In this document: positions 8,603 through 16,959 of the stretch, one piece after another
How positions within the stretch are numbered: position 1 is the first letter of the stretch
Layout: each line of letters begins with the position of its first letter
Source of the DNA: an uncultured Pelagibacteraceae bacterium
GTDB lineage: Bacteria; Pseudomonadota; Alphaproteobacteria; Pelagibacterales; Pelagibacteraceae
Reading direction: 5' to 3'
Assembly: GCA_902618205.1 (NCBI GenBank)
Contig: CACMZL010000004.1
Span: forward strand, 93,115 to 157,114
Length of the DNA: 64,000 nt
The notes under the pieces: model-generated
Told to the model about the DNA's origin: nothing
What the model saw: the letters and a program-made list of their open reading frames with translations, nothing else
Database searches by the model: none
Translations under genes and position numbers: made by a program

Positions 8603-9373
8603 ATGAAAAAACTTAAAATGTTTGCATTAGCAGCGGTGGCTCTATTTGGTCTTACTGGTGCAGCAAACGCAGCAACTGCTATGTTAGCTTCTGACGACTT
8701 CGTTGGGATTTCCTTTTGGGTAATCGCAATGGGTATGGCAGCAGCTACAGTATTCTTCTTCATGGAAAGAAATACTGTTGCAGCAGGCTGGAAAACTTCA
8801 GTAACAGTAGCTGGTCTTGTAACTGGTGTTGCATTCATTCACTACATGTACATGAGAGATGTATGGGTAATGACTGGAGATTCTCCAACAGTATATAGAT
8901 ATATTGATTGGTTAATCACTGTACCATTACAGATGATCGAGTTTTACTTAATTCTAGCAGCAGTTAAGAAAATCCCAGGAGCAATCTTCTGGAGATTATT
9001 AATTGGTTCGCTTGTGATGTTAATTGGTGGATACTTAGGAGAAGCAGGTTACATCAATGCTATGCTTGGTTTCATAGTCGGTATGGCTGGATGGATCTAC
9101 ATCTTATATGAAGTATTCTCTGGTGAAGCTGGAAAAATTGCAGCTAAAACTGGAAACAAGCCATTAGCAACTGCATGGGGCGCTATGAGAATGATCGTAA
9201 CAATCGGTTGGGCTATTTACCCATTAGGTTACATTTTTGGTTACCTAGTCGGTGGAGTAGATGCTAACTCATTGAACGTGATTTATAACTTAGCAGACTT
9301 CATCAACAAAATTGCTTTTGGTCTAGTAATCTGGTCAGCAGCAGTTTCACAAGGTGGAGCACGAGCTAGATAA
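8603..9373 (+). CDS. Proteorhodopsin, blue-tuned (Gln at spectral position)
   Basis: Light-driven proton pump of the inner membrane, 256 residues. A signal peptide (residues 1-23, ending ANA-AT) precedes seven helices. Functional residues are present: H80 (H75 equivalent) in AFIHYMYMR, the proton acceptor D102 and proton donor E113 in YRYIDWLITVPLQMIEFYLIL-type helix C, and the Schiff-base lysine K236 in NLADFINKIAFG. Position 110 (equivalent to 105 of the green type) is glutamine, which by the established tuning rule predicts blue absorption. Codons are less AT-biased than in the neighbours, as expected for a highly expressed gene. It has its own leader and a downstream terminator. Ferredoxin and ferredoxin reductase genes follow, as known for SAR11. 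Confidence 0.98.
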   Translation: MKKLKMFALAAVALFGLTGAANAATAMLASDDFVGISFWVIAMGMAAATVFFFMERNTVAAGWKTSVTVAGLVTGVAFIHYMYMRDVWVMTGDSPTVYRYIDWLITVPLQMIEFYLILAAVKKIPGAIFWRLLIGSLVMLIGGYLGEAGYINAMLGFIVGMAGWIYILYEVFSGEAGKIAAKTGNKPLATAWGAMRMIVTIGWAIYPLGYIFGYLVGGVDANSLNVIYNLADFINKIAFGLVIWSAAVSQGGARAR

Positions 9374-9394
9374 TTAGCTTTTAATATTAAAAAG

Positions 9395-9430
9395 AGGCGG
9401 GTATGATAAAACATACCTGCCTTTTTTTTT
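9395..9430 (+). terminator. Rho-independent terminator after proteorhodopsin
   Basis: A stem AGGCGGGTATG / CATACCTGCCT (one G-T wobble) with a 6-base loop is followed by a run of T residues. It lies 20 bp after the rhodopsin stop codon and separates the rhodopsin transcript from the ferredoxin gene. Confidence 0.92.
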
Positions 9431-9507
9431 GGACTAAAAATAGAAAATGCTAAATTTCAAAAATTTGCCGCAGTCGCAAATTAGTTTATAAGAATTATTT
9501 ATTAAAT

Positions 9508-9831
9508 ATGGCAAAAATCAAATATATAGAATTTAATGGTACAGAACACGAAGCAGATGTTGCAAACGGTCTTAGTGTAATGGAAGGTGCTATACAAAAT
9601 GATATTCCAGGTATAGATGCAGATTGTGGAGGTGGAATGTCATGTGCAACTTGTCATGTATATATTAACGATGATGAATGGTTTAAAAAACTCCCAGAAA
9701 AAGAAATGGGTGAAGATGATATGTTAGATCAAGCCTTTGAACCCAAATCTAATAGCAGATTAAGTTGCCAATTAATCGTCTCTGATGATTTAGATGGATT
9801 GACAGTTCATATGCCGGAGAAACAAGTTTAA
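9508..9831 (+). CDS. [2Fe-2S] ferredoxin, adrenodoxin type
   Basis: Electron-transfer protein of 107 residues. The four cluster cysteines follow the C-x5-C-x2-C...C pattern: DADCGGGMSCATCHVYI (around residues 41-50) and SRLSCQLIV. Acidic surface residues dominate, as in adrenodoxin/FdxB-type ferredoxins. The stop codon overlaps the start of the reductase gene by one base, so both are made from one transcript and the reductase is the likely electron partner. It follows the proteorhodopsin terminator, so expression may be independent of the rhodopsin. Confidence 0.93.
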   Translation: MAKIKYIEFNGTEHEADVANGLSVMEGAIQNDIPGIDADCGGGMSCATCHVYINDDEWFKKLPEKEMGEDDMLDQAFEPKSNSRLSCQLIVSDDLDGLTVHMPEKQV

Positions 9832-10847
9832 TGATTAAAACAGATGTAGTCATTATTGGAGCAGGACCCACAGGTTTATTCTGTGCACACCAATTAGGTA
9901 TCATTGGTTTAAAATGTGAAATAGTCGATAACCTCGATAGAATTGGAGGACAATGTATTGAGCTTTATCCTGATAAACCAATTTATGATATTCCTGCAGT
10001 TCCGGAGTGTACTGGAGAAGAACTTACAAACAATTTAATTGAACAGATAAAACCTTTTAATTTTAATTTTCACTTAAGTGACAGAGTTCAACAACTAAAA
10101 AATGAAAACAATAAATGGTTAGTTAAAACATTAAATGGTAAAGAATTTGAAACACCAAACGTTGTTATAGCAGGAGGTGTAGGCTCTTTTGAACCAAGAA
10201 AATTTCCAACTAAAAGTGCTGAAAAGTATGATGGAAAATCAGTTTTATATTCAATAAAAGACAAAACTATATTTAAAGATAAATCAGTAGTTATTTTTGG
10301 AGGTGGAGATAGTGCTCTTGATTGGGCTATTGAATTATCTAATTTATCAAAAGTAACACTTGTTCACAGAAGAGATGAGTTCAGAGGAGCTCCTGCAAGT
10401 GTTCAAAAAATAAAAGAATTAAGTGATAATAAAACTATTGATTTAATTACTAAACATTCAATTAAAGATGTCAAAGGAAACGGCTCATTAGAGAGTGTAG
10501 AAATAAAAAGTGAAACAGGTGAAAGTAAAGTTTTAAAAGCTGATTATGTACTAGGTTTTTTTGGCTTAATAATGCAACTAGGACCAATCGCAGAGTGGGG
10601 TCTAAATTTAGATAAAAAAACAATTCCAGTAAATACTGAGAATTTTGAAACAAATAAAAAAGGAATATTTGCAATTGGAGATATCTGTACTTATCCAGGT
10701 AAATTAAAGTTAATACTTTCAGGTTTTCATGAGGGAGCTTTAGCTGCAAGAGGCTGCTTTAAATATGCAAGACCTGATGAAAAATATAGATTTGAATTTA
10801 CAACTGCATCCAGCACTATCAAAGATAGATTGGGTGTTAAAAAATGA
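9831..10847 (+). CDS. Ferredoxin-NADP reductase, thioredoxin-reductase-like
   Basis: FAD flavoprotein of 338 residues in the TrxR-like FNR2 group. The FAD-binding motif GAGPTGLFCAHQLG is at the N-terminus, followed by DRIGGQCIELYPDKPIYDIP, the NADP-binding loop GGGDSALDWA (around residue 160) and the C-terminal FAD segment FAIGDICTYPGKLKLILSGFHEGALAA. The CxxC redox pair of true thioredoxin reductases is absent at the usual site, which favours a ferredoxin (or flavodoxin) reductase. The one-base overlap with the ferredoxin gene strongly supports the pairing. The direction of electron flow is not evident from sequence. Confidence 0.9.
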   Translation: MIKTDVVIIGAGPTGLFCAHQLGIIGLKCEIVDNLDRIGGQCIELYPDKPIYDIPAVPECTGEELTNNLIEQIKPFNFNFHLSDRVQQLKNENNKWLVKTLNGKEFETPNVVIAGGVGSFEPRKFPTKSAEKYDGKSVLYSIKDKTIFKDKSVVIFGGGDSALDWAIELSNLSKVTLVHRRDEFRGAPASVQKIKELSDNKTIDLITKHSIKDVKGNGSLESVEIKSETGESKVLKADYVLGFFGLIMQLGPIAEWGLNLDKKTIPVNTENFETNKKGIFAIGDICTYPGKLKLILSGFHEGALAARGCFKYARPDEKYRFEFTTASSTIKDRLGVKK

Positions 10848-11467
10848 TAGAATTATTTACTGCTGATACTCCCAATGGGTGGAAAATTAGCATAATGCTC
10901 GAGGAAATTGATTTTAAGTACAAACTTACAAAAGTTAATCTTAGCGGTGATCAATTTAAACCAGAATTTAAAAAAATAAGTCCATTTAATAAAATACCTG
11001 TAATTATAGATCACGAGAATAATAAGACTGTATTCGAGTCTGGAGTTATACTTATGTATTTAGGCGAGAAAAGTAAAAAATTCTATCCTGAAGCAGATAG
11101 GCTAGAGATAAATCAGTGGTTGATGGCTCAAATGGCTATCGTGGGTCCAATGATAGGCCAACATCACCAATTTCATTATTATCACCAAGGAAAAAGTGAG
11201 TGGGGAGAAGAAAGATACTTTAAAATCACCAGAAAGATTTACGAAGATCTTGAGTCTAGATTGGCTGAAAGTAAGTTTTTAGCAAATGATAAATATTCTA
11301 TAGCTGATATTGCTACATGGTCTTGGATTGCAAGACATAAAAGACACGATATTGGATTAAATAATTTTGAAAACCTATCTAGGTGGTTTGTTGAAATTGC
11401 TGAACGCCCAGCTGTAGTAAAAGGGTTTAAAGCACTAAATAAAGATGCTGAAATAGATTTTCCTTAA
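10844..11467 (+). CDS. Glutathione S-transferase (YfcG/Ure2p-like)
   Basis: Cytosolic glutathione S-transferase of 207 residues with an N-terminal thioredoxin fold (LFTADTPNGWKISIMLEEIDFKY) and an all-alpha C-terminal domain. The glutathione-binding segment NKIPVIID and the following FESGVILMYLGE are standard. The TPNGWK start is typical of the bacterial YfcG/YghU group, which often has disulfide-reductase activity. The ATG overlaps the reductase stop codon by 4 bp, forming a ferredoxin-reductase-GST operon. A redox or detoxification role alongside the electron-transfer pair is inferred from that arrangement. Confidence 0.9.
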   Translation: MIELFTADTPNGWKISIMLEEIDFKYKLTKVNLSGDQFKPEFKKISPFNKIPVIIDHENNKTVFESGVILMYLGEKSKKFYPEADRLEINQWLMAQMAIVGPMIGQHHQFHYYHQGKSEWGEERYFKITRKIYEDLESRLAESKFLANDKYSIADIATWSWIARHKRHDIGLNNFENLSRWFVEIAERPAVVKGFKALNKDAEIDFP

Positions 11468-11913
11468 TCGTCAGCGTAAACTTTTTCTTCTTTTTCGTGC
11501 TTTTCTTGAGCTGCAATACAAAGAGTTGCAACTGGTCTTGCCATTAATCTTTTTAAACCAATAGGCTCACCAGTTTCTTCACAAAATCCATAAGTTCCAT
11601 CTTGAATTTTCTTTAATGCACCATCTATTTTAGAAATTAATTTGATTTGTCTATTAATAGCTCTCATCTCTACATTCTTTTCAGTGTATGAACTTGCTTG
11701 GTCAACTATGTCAGCTGATGCACTATTATCATCCATTGACGCCTGAAAAATCGCCTCATTATTAGATCTCTTTAAATCTTTTTTCCACTCCATTAATTTC
11801 ATCTTAAAATATGCTAAATGTTTAGCACACATGTATTTCTCTTTTTCTTTTGGAGTATAAGTTTTTGAAATTCTTACCATACCTAGCTGTTTTGAGTTGG
11901 TGAATATATTCAT
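11464..11913 (-). CDS. dksA: DksA-type transcription factor with reduced cysteine set
   Basis: RNA-polymerase-binding factor of 149 residues. A long coiled coil (about residues 35-105) carries the tip motif D-x2-D-x-A (D68, D71, A73), needed in DksA for action with ppGpp. The zinc-finger region retains only C111 and C132 of the usual four cysteines (CEET and CIAA in place of two CxxC pairs). Cysteine-poor DksA forms are known in alphaproteobacteria and can act without zinc. The start may be the internal methionine of GMVRISKTY rather than the first ATG. The gene overlaps the GST gene tail to tail. Confidence 0.88.
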   Translation of the reverse strand: MNIFTNSKQLGMVRISKTYTPKEKEKYMCAKHLAYFKMKLMEWKKDLKRSNNEAIFQASMDDNSASADIVDQASSYTEKNVEMRAINRQIKLISKIDGALKKIQDGTYGFCEETGEPIGLKRLMARPVATLCIAAQEKHEKEEKVYADD

Positions 11914-11953
11914 GAATAAATGAGTGTCAAGAACGGTTTATTCATATAGATTG

Positions 11954-13279
11954 ATGAAAATGGCTTTAAACAAAAGAAATATAAATAAAATTTTTTATAT
12001 TTTTGTAACGACTCACTTAATTCTATGGACATTTGTTCCTACGATCACAAACTCAAATTTACCTTTGGATACAATTGAAGCTTTGGCTTGGGGGAGTAAT
12101 TTAGATTGGGGATTTAACAAACATCCTCCATTAAGTGCGTTTTTTCCAGAAGTTTTTTTTCAAATATTTGGGCCACAAGATTGGGCTTATTATTTTTTAA
12201 GTCAAATTTTTGTAGTGATATCTTTTTTGATTATTTTTAAATTATCGCAGGAAATTCTTAATGATGGCACTTTGAGTTTGTTATCGGTTTTTCTTATTGA
12301 AGGGATATACTTCTATAATTTCACAACTCCAGAATTTAATGTAAATGTTTGCCAATTACCTTTTTGGTGTTTAACAGTTTATTACACTTGGAAAATATAT
12401 ATTAGTAAAAAAATTGAGCTTTATGATTGTATCTTGTTAGGAGCTGCAGCAGCGTTTGGAATTTTATCTAAATATCTTTTTATTTATTTATTAGTCGCAA
12501 TAGATTTATTGTTTGCATATTTATTATTTTTTAAAAAATCAAAAAAGTTTGATTTTAAATATTTAGTTTCTTTAGAAGTATTTTTTGTAATTTTAATTCC
12601 GCATATAATTTGGTTATTCAATAATGATTTTATTACCATTAAATATGGTTTTGCTCGTGCAGGCTTGGATGAAGGGCAGATGATTAATCATCTTAAATAT
12701 CCATTGATATTCATATTAAAACAATTTGGTATTTTAGTGCCATTTTTAATACTAGTCTGGCTACTAATAAATAAAATTCCAAAAAAATTTAATTTAAAAG
12801 ATGAAAAACTTTTATTTTTAATATTTATTAATTTGGTCCCAATTATTCTGGTTTTTATGACAGCTTTAATAACCGGATCAAAAATTAGAACTATGTGGAT
12901 GACTCCTTTTTACCTATTCTTTGGAACTTTATTTATTTACCTTTTGAAAACTCAAATAAACATTAAGAAACTAAATTCTTTTTTAATAGGATTTATATTT
13001 TTATTTTTATTATCTCCAATTTTGTATGGTTATGTCTCAATATCTCAGACTGATAAAAGGACTGATTATCCTGGTAGAGACATAGCTATAAAAGTTCAAA
13101 TGGCATGGCACGAACAACATGATGAACCTATTAAATATGTGCTTGGTGATGAATGGGCAGCTGGAAATTTATCATATCACATTAATTCAAGGCCTATTTG
13201 GAAAGGCTTTGTTACAAAGCAAAAATTGAATTCATTTGATAAATATATGTGTATTGATAAGATTTGTGTTGGATCGTAG
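11954..13279 (+). CDS. Glycosyltransferase family 39-like membrane protein
   Basis: Polytopic membrane glycosyltransferase of the dolichyl-phosphate-mannose mannosyltransferase (PMT/ArnT) fold, about 440 residues with roughly ten membrane helices. The first periplasmic loop contains the acidic pattern LDTIEALAWGSNLDWGFNKHPPLSAFF, typical of GT39/GT83 enzymes that use polyprenyl-phosphate sugars. I prefer the ATG at 11954 (or 11960) to an in-frame GTG at 11924, because MKMALNKRNINKIFYIF is a normal membrane-protein start. A 34-codon membrane peptide and a GT2 glycosyltransferase follow at once, so a lipid-linked sugar is probably made and used here. Confidence 0.82.
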   Translation: MKMALNKRNINKIFYIFVTTHLILWTFVPTITNSNLPLDTIEALAWGSNLDWGFNKHPPLSAFFPEVFFQIFGPQDWAYYFLSQIFVVISFLIIFKLSQEILNDGTLSLLSVFLIEGIYFYNFTTPEFNVNVCQLPFWCLTVYYTWKIYISKKIELYDCILLGAAAAFGILSKYLFIYLLVAIDLLFAYLLFFKKSKKFDFKYLVSLEVFFVILIPHIIWLFNNDFITIKYGFARAGLDEGQMINHLKYPLIFILKQFGILVPFLILVWLLINKIPKKFNLKDEKLLFLIFINLVPIILVFMTALITGSKIRTMWMTPFYLFFGTLFIYLLKTQINIKKLNSFLIGFIFLFLLSPILYGYVSISQTDKRTDYPGRDIAIKVQMAWHEQHDEPIKYVLGDEWAAGNLSYHINSRPIWKGFVTKQKLNSFDKYMCIDKICVGS

Positions 13280-13281
13280 AT

Positions 13282-13386
13282 ATGAAATTCAATAAAAACA
13301 TACTTTTCATCGTCTTCATTGTTGTAATAATAGAGCTGTCTGGACATGGAATTGTAGCCTCTTTGCTGAGGTTGCTTGCAAGTTAA
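13282..13386 (+). CDS. 34-residue single-span membrane peptide
   Basis: Short ORF starting 2 bp after the GT39 stop and ending 4 bp before the GT2 start. It encodes a basic N-terminus (MKFNKN), a hydrophobic span (ILFIVFIVVIIELSG) and a short tail ending RLLAS. Its tight fit between two cotranscribed glycosyltransferase genes, and its membrane-like composition, argue that it is translated. Its function is not known; it may be a small partner of the membrane glycosyltransferases. Confidence 0.55.
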   Translation: MKFNKNILFIVFIVVIIELSGHGIVASLLRLLAS

Positions 13387-13390
13387 ATAA

Positions 13391-14260
13391 ATGAAAATTA
13401 CTATTTTAACACCAGTTTACAATGACTGGAAATCAGCTTCAAAATTAATTGAAGAAATAAATACAATTGTAAAAGACTTAGATGCAGAATTTTCTCTTGT
13501 TATTGTCAATGATGCATCAACTGAGGAAAAACCAACCTCTATCTCCAATACAGAAAATTTATTATCGATTGAAATTTTAAATATTAAAAACAATCAAGGA
13601 CATGGAAGATGTATTGCAACAGGACTTAAACATATATTTCAAAATAAAGAATTTGATTATGTAATTCCAATGGACTCTGATGGTGAAGATAGACCTGAAG
13701 AAATCAAAAGTTTTCTTGAGTACATAAAATATGATGAAGGAAAACCAATTGTTGGAGAAAGAGTAAAAAGATCTGAAAATTTCATTTTTAAAACTTGTTA
13801 CCATTTACATAAAATAATCACTTATGTATTTACTGGTCATTCGATAAAATTTGGAAATTATACATGTCTTCCAAAGTCAACTGTTGAGAAATTAATAAAC
13901 GATAAATCTACTTGGTGCAGCTTTTCAGGAGCATTGGCAAAATTAGAGAAAGATAGATCTTCATCTCCATCTATAAGAGGAACAAGATATTTTGGTCCTT
14001 CTAAAATGAGTTTTAAAAATTTAATTAAGCATTCTTTAGCAATCATAGCTGTTTTTAAATCTACAGTTATTATTCGATCTATTTTATTTTATGCTATTTA
14101 TTTAATCTTAATGGCTGATTACATAAGTATTGTTACAGCTATCCCCTTAGCTCTAATTATAATGTTTGGATTATCAGTTGTAATGATTGGAAGAAGAGAA
14201 AATTTAGAGGAATTAAATAATTCTTTAAATAATATTGGAAGTATTGATACTATAAAATAA
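13391..14260 (+). CDS. Glycosyltransferase family 2 (polyprenyl-phosphate sugar synthase type)
   Basis: GT-A fold glycosyltransferase of 289 residues. The nucleotide-binding start ILTPVYNDWKSASKLIEEI is followed by IVNDAS and the metal-binding DSDGEDRPEEI (DxD-type motif near residue 97). A hydrophobic C-terminal segment (about residues 215-270) forms two membrane helices, as in DPM1/ArnC-type enzymes that load a sugar onto polyprenyl phosphate. Together with the GT39-like enzyme just upstream it would supply and use a lipid-linked sugar for a surface glycan. The sugar and acceptor are unknown. Confidence 0.85.
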   Translation: MKITILTPVYNDWKSASKLIEEINTIVKDLDAEFSLVIVNDASTEEKPTSISNTENLLSIEILNIKNNQGHGRCIATGLKHIFQNKEFDYVIPMDSDGEDRPEEIKSFLEYIKYDEGKPIVGERVKRSENFIFKTCYHLHKIITYVFTGHSIKFGNYTCLPKSTVEKLINDKSTWCSFSGALAKLEKDRSSSPSIRGTRYFGPSKMSFKNLIKHSLAIIAVFKSTVIIRSILFYAIYLILMADYISIVTAIPLALIIMFGLSVVMIGRRENLEELNNSLNNIGSIDTIK

Positions 14261-14276
14261 ATTAACATAAAAAATT

Positions 14277-15287
14277 ATGAAAAAAACTTTACTAATATTA
14301 TCTGTATGTTTGTTCTTATTTTCAAATTTTTCATATGCAGAAAAACAACATACAAAAATGAAAAAAAAAGAGAAAAGAGATTTTGCACATTTCGTGCTCA
14401 AGGCCCAATTAGACAATAAAATGGTTTTTACTAAAAGAAATGTACCTAATCGTGAAGGTCTGTATAAGTTTTTTGATAAATTCGAGGATAATATGGGTGT
14501 CTCTGAAAAAGGAATTGAATTTAATTTAAGTTATTCAGACATAGGTGACAAGAATGATTGGGCCAGATGGGGTAAACCTGGTTTTGCTCAAAGGTTTCAA
14601 ATTATGGAGCCTTACAAAGAAACTACAAAAAAAGGCAAAACAAAATGGTATAGGATTGCTTATTTTATTTCTAATGAAATAGATACTGAGCAACATAATA
14701 TTTCTTTATTTGATTTTAAGATGCTTTATGGAAAACCTGAAAAAGCAGTAGGACCTAGTTTCAACTATAACAATAATAAATTTATTTGGTTATTTAATGG
14801 TCCTAATTATAGAGTCACTAAAAATGAAGTTGGCGAGCAATATAACTTTGAAAATTATGTTGTTCATTTTGATAAAAAATTTAAACCACTAAAAGGAAAA
14901 TGGGTAAATATTTTAGTCAATGCTAAATGGGCAAAAAATGGATTTTTACATTTATGGATTGATGGAAAGTTAAGATCTAGTTATTTTGGAGATGTATTAG
15001 GTGGAGCTTCTAGTGTTAGATTTAAATTTGGACCGTACAGAAATTATATGACTGCTGCCACAGATAAAGGTTTAAAAATAAAAGATGCAATTATTCGTTA
15101 TTCTAACGTTGGTAAAGCTGATACCTGTGATGAGTTATGGAGTGGCTGTGACGAAGTAAAAGGACAACTAAAAAATCAATCTCAAGTTCATGGTGCAATT
15201 GGTGTTGCTCTCTGTAAACCAGCTGACAAAGATAAAGAGGGCACTTGTGAAGATCTCGGCTATCCAGGAAACCCTAGACCTTTTTAA
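14277..15287 (+). CDS. Secreted polysaccharide-lyase-fold (heparin lyase I-like) protein
   Basis: Exported protein of 336 residues with a cleavable signal peptide (residues 1-21, ending SYA-EK). The middle shows jelly-roll lectin/lyase-type sequence: RFQIMEPY, WYRIAYFIS, GKWVNILVNAKW...GFLHLWIDGKL and RFKFGPYRNY. This pattern is characteristic of the heparin lyase I-like (Polysacc_lyase) family. Four cysteines near the C-terminus (CDELWSGCDEV, ALCKPADKDKEGTCEDLG) could form disulfides, fitting a periplasmic or surface location. Two glycosyltransferase genes lie directly upstream. The family call is moderate and the substrate unknown; it could bind rather than cleave glycan. Confidence 0.6.
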   Translation: MKKTLLILSVCLFLFSNFSYAEKQHTKMKKKEKRDFAHFVLKAQLDNKMVFTKRNVPNREGLYKFFDKFEDNMGVSEKGIEFNLSYSDIGDKNDWARWGKPGFAQRFQIMEPYKETTKKGKTKWYRIAYFISNEIDTEQHNISLFDFKMLYGKPEKAVGPSFNYNNNKFIWLFNGPNYRVTKNEVGEQYNFENYVVHFDKKFKPLKGKWVNILVNAKWAKNGFLHLWIDGKLRSSYFGDVLGGASSVRFKFGPYRNYMTAATDKGLKIKDAIIRYSNVGKADTCDELWSGCDEVKGQLKNQSQVHGAIGVALCKPADKDKEGTCEDLGYPGNPRPF

Positions 15288-16565
15288 TTAAGCTCTAATT
15301 GTTGGTAAACTATAAAAATCAGCTGTATCTATCTTTGAGTTATAATCCCTTTTCATACTCCAAGACTTTCTAACCCCAGCACTTGCAAGACTTAGTGTGG
15401 ATCTACCATATCTATAATTTGTATTATCAATTGATCTCATTAATCTATTAATTCTCTCGTCTTTCGCTGATGAAAATAGGTTTTCATTATTTTCAGCGTC
15501 TGTTAAACCGGTTAGCATCACTCCTGCTTTTTGATAACGATGTCCTTTCCTAAAGATTACTTTTAAGACAGATAAAGCATTTTTTACGATTTCTATACTA
15601 TTGTTAGTTGCTATAGGAAAATCAACAGTTCTGGAGTTTGAATAAAAGCCAAATTGTTTTTGAAATGGACTTGTTCTAACAAATACCATAACTGCTTTTG
15701 CAACAAGGTTTTCAGATCTTATTTTCTCTGATGCATTTAAACAATAGCTAGCAACGGCTTCTTCAAGTTCCTGAAATCTCTCTATTCTTTTTCCAAATGA
15801 TCTTGATACTACGCAGCTTTTTCTTTTCGATGCAGTTTTTTCTAAATCAATACAAGGCACACCTCTAAGTTCCATTGCGGTTCTTGAACTTAGAACATTT
15901 GAAGATTTTTTAATCCAGGTATTTGATTTATTTTTTAATTGTTTAGCATTATAAATTCCGTTTTTTTGATAAAACTTTGTCATTTGTCTTCCAACACCCC
16001 AAACATCGTTAATATCAATTTTTTCAAGAATAGGATCAAGATTTTCTATTCCAATTAGACTTGTAACACCTGATTGTTTTTTCTTAGCTATATGATTTGC
16101 AACTTTGCTTAAAGTTTTAGTTTTAGCTATTCCTATACTTGTTGGAATACCAGTCCACTTTAAAACTGTTTCCCTAATTTCTCTTCCAACTTGCTCTACT
16201 TCATTATCAGAAAAATTTGATAAATCCATAAATGCTTCATCAATTGAATAAACCTCAATATCAGAGTTAAATCTTTTTAAAGTTCTCATTACTCTTCTAG
16301 ATAAATCTCCATACAAAGAATAATTTGATGAGAATACTTGTACATCATTTTTTATAATAATATCTTTTGCTTTAAAGTAGGGCTCACCCATTTTAATTCC
16401 CAAAGCTTTTGCTTCAGTAGATCTTGAAACTATACAACCATCATTATTAGATAAAACTACAACAGGTTTTTTTCTTATTTTTGGATTAAATAATCTTTCG
16501 CAAGAGACATAGAAAGAATTACAGTCAACTAGTGCTAATTTTTTAGTGTACTGAATGTATGACAT
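15288..16565 (-). CDS. umuC: Translesion DNA polymerase V subunit UmuC
   Basis: Y-family DNA polymerase of 425 residues. The catalytic N-terminus contains LVDCNSFYVSCERLF and PVVVLSNNDGCIVSRSTEAKALGI. The second acidic motif is YSIDEAFMDLS, with the helix-hairpin-helix region GIAKTKTLSKVANHIAKK and the UmuC-specific C-terminal domain. The start overlaps the end of umuD by 23 bp, so the two are translationally coupled. Polymerase V copies past DNA lesions when RecA filaments and cleaved UmuD are present. An SOS box in front of umuD controls both. Confidence 0.96.
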   Translation of the reverse strand: MSYIQYTKKLALVDCNSFYVSCERLFNPKIRKKPVVVLSNNDGCIVSRSTEAKALGIKMGEPYFKAKDIIIKNDVQVFSSNYSLYGDLSRRVMRTLKRFNSDIEVYSIDEAFMDLSNFSDNEVEQVGREIRETVLKWTGIPTSIGIAKTKTLSKVANHIAKKKQSGVTSLIGIENLDPILEKIDINDVWGVGRQMTKFYQKNGIYNAKQLKNKSNTWIKKSSNVLSSRTAMELRGVPCIDLEKTASKRKSCVVSRSFGKRIERFQELEEAVASYCLNASEKIRSENLVAKAVMVFVRTSPFQKQFGFYSNSRTVDFPIATNNSIEIVKNALSVLKVIFRKGHRYQKAGVMLTGLTDAENNENLFSSAKDERINRLMRSIDNTNYRYGRSTLSLASAGVRKSWSMKRDYNSKIDTADFYSLPTIRA

Positions 16566-16938
16566 AGGTGACTACTCCCCAAATAAAAATATCTTGTTCT
16601 TCATTAATTAAAATTCGATCAGAAAATTCTTTAGATCCTGACGTTAAAAATTGTTTATCTTTTTCTTTAACCAAAGTTTTAACGACGAGTTCATCATGAA
16701 CATTTGCTATGACAGTTGAAAAATTTTTTGGAGTTAAGCTTTTGTCTACAACTAATAAATCACCATCATTTATTCCAACATCCACCATTGATTTTCCTTG
16801 AACTCTTATGATGAAAGTTGCTGGAACATTTTTGATTAGATGTACGTTTAAATCTATATCTTCTTCTATGTAGTCAGTTGCAGGGGAAGGAAAACCAGCT
16901 CCTGCTTTGTGTAAATAATAAGGTATTGTTAGCTTCAT
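16543..16938 (-). CDS. umuD: UmuD, self-cleaving polymerase V subunit
   Basis: LexA-like S24 autoprotease of 131 residues. The cleavage region AGAGFPSPATDYIEEDIDL matches E. coli UmuD around its Cys-Gly site, here Ala-Gly. The catalytic serine is in VQGKSMVDVGINDGDLLVVD and the lysine in DELVVKTLVKE. I chose the ATG at 16938: an in-frame TTG at 16989 would put the promoter -35 and SOS box inside the coding sequence. Cleavage stimulated by RecA would activate the protein for complex formation with UmuC. Confidence 0.95.
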   Translation of the reverse strand: MKLTIPYYLHKAGAGFPSPATDYIEEDIDLNVHLIKNVPATFIIRVQGKSMVDVGINDGDLLVVDKSLTPKNFSTVIANVHDELVVKTLVKEKDKQFLTSGSKEFSDRILINEEQDIFIWGVVTYVIHSVH

Positions 16939-16942
16939 AAGT

Positions 16943-16957
16943 GTTCTTGTTTTGTTC
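16943..16957 (-). promoter_or_regulatory. SOS (LexA) box of umuDC
   Basis: GTTCTTGTTTTGTTC on the plus strand is an exact alphaproteobacterial LexA site, GTTC-N7-GTTC. It ends 4 bp upstream of the umuD ATG and directly follows the predicted -10, so LexA would cover the transcription start. lexA itself is not in this window. Confidence 0.9.
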
Positions 16958-16959
16958 TT

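Noticed and set aside
8518..8838. Minus-strand 106-residue ORF over the proteorhodopsin leader and 5' end
   Set aside because: It is a shadow of the conserved rhodopsin frame, with Ala/Thr/Val-rich low-complexity sequence and no recognisable domain, and it spans the control region.
11924..11953. GTG start for the GT39-like gene
   Set aside because: It adds ten polar residues before a normal membrane-protein start at ATG 11954 and runs into the dksA upstream region.
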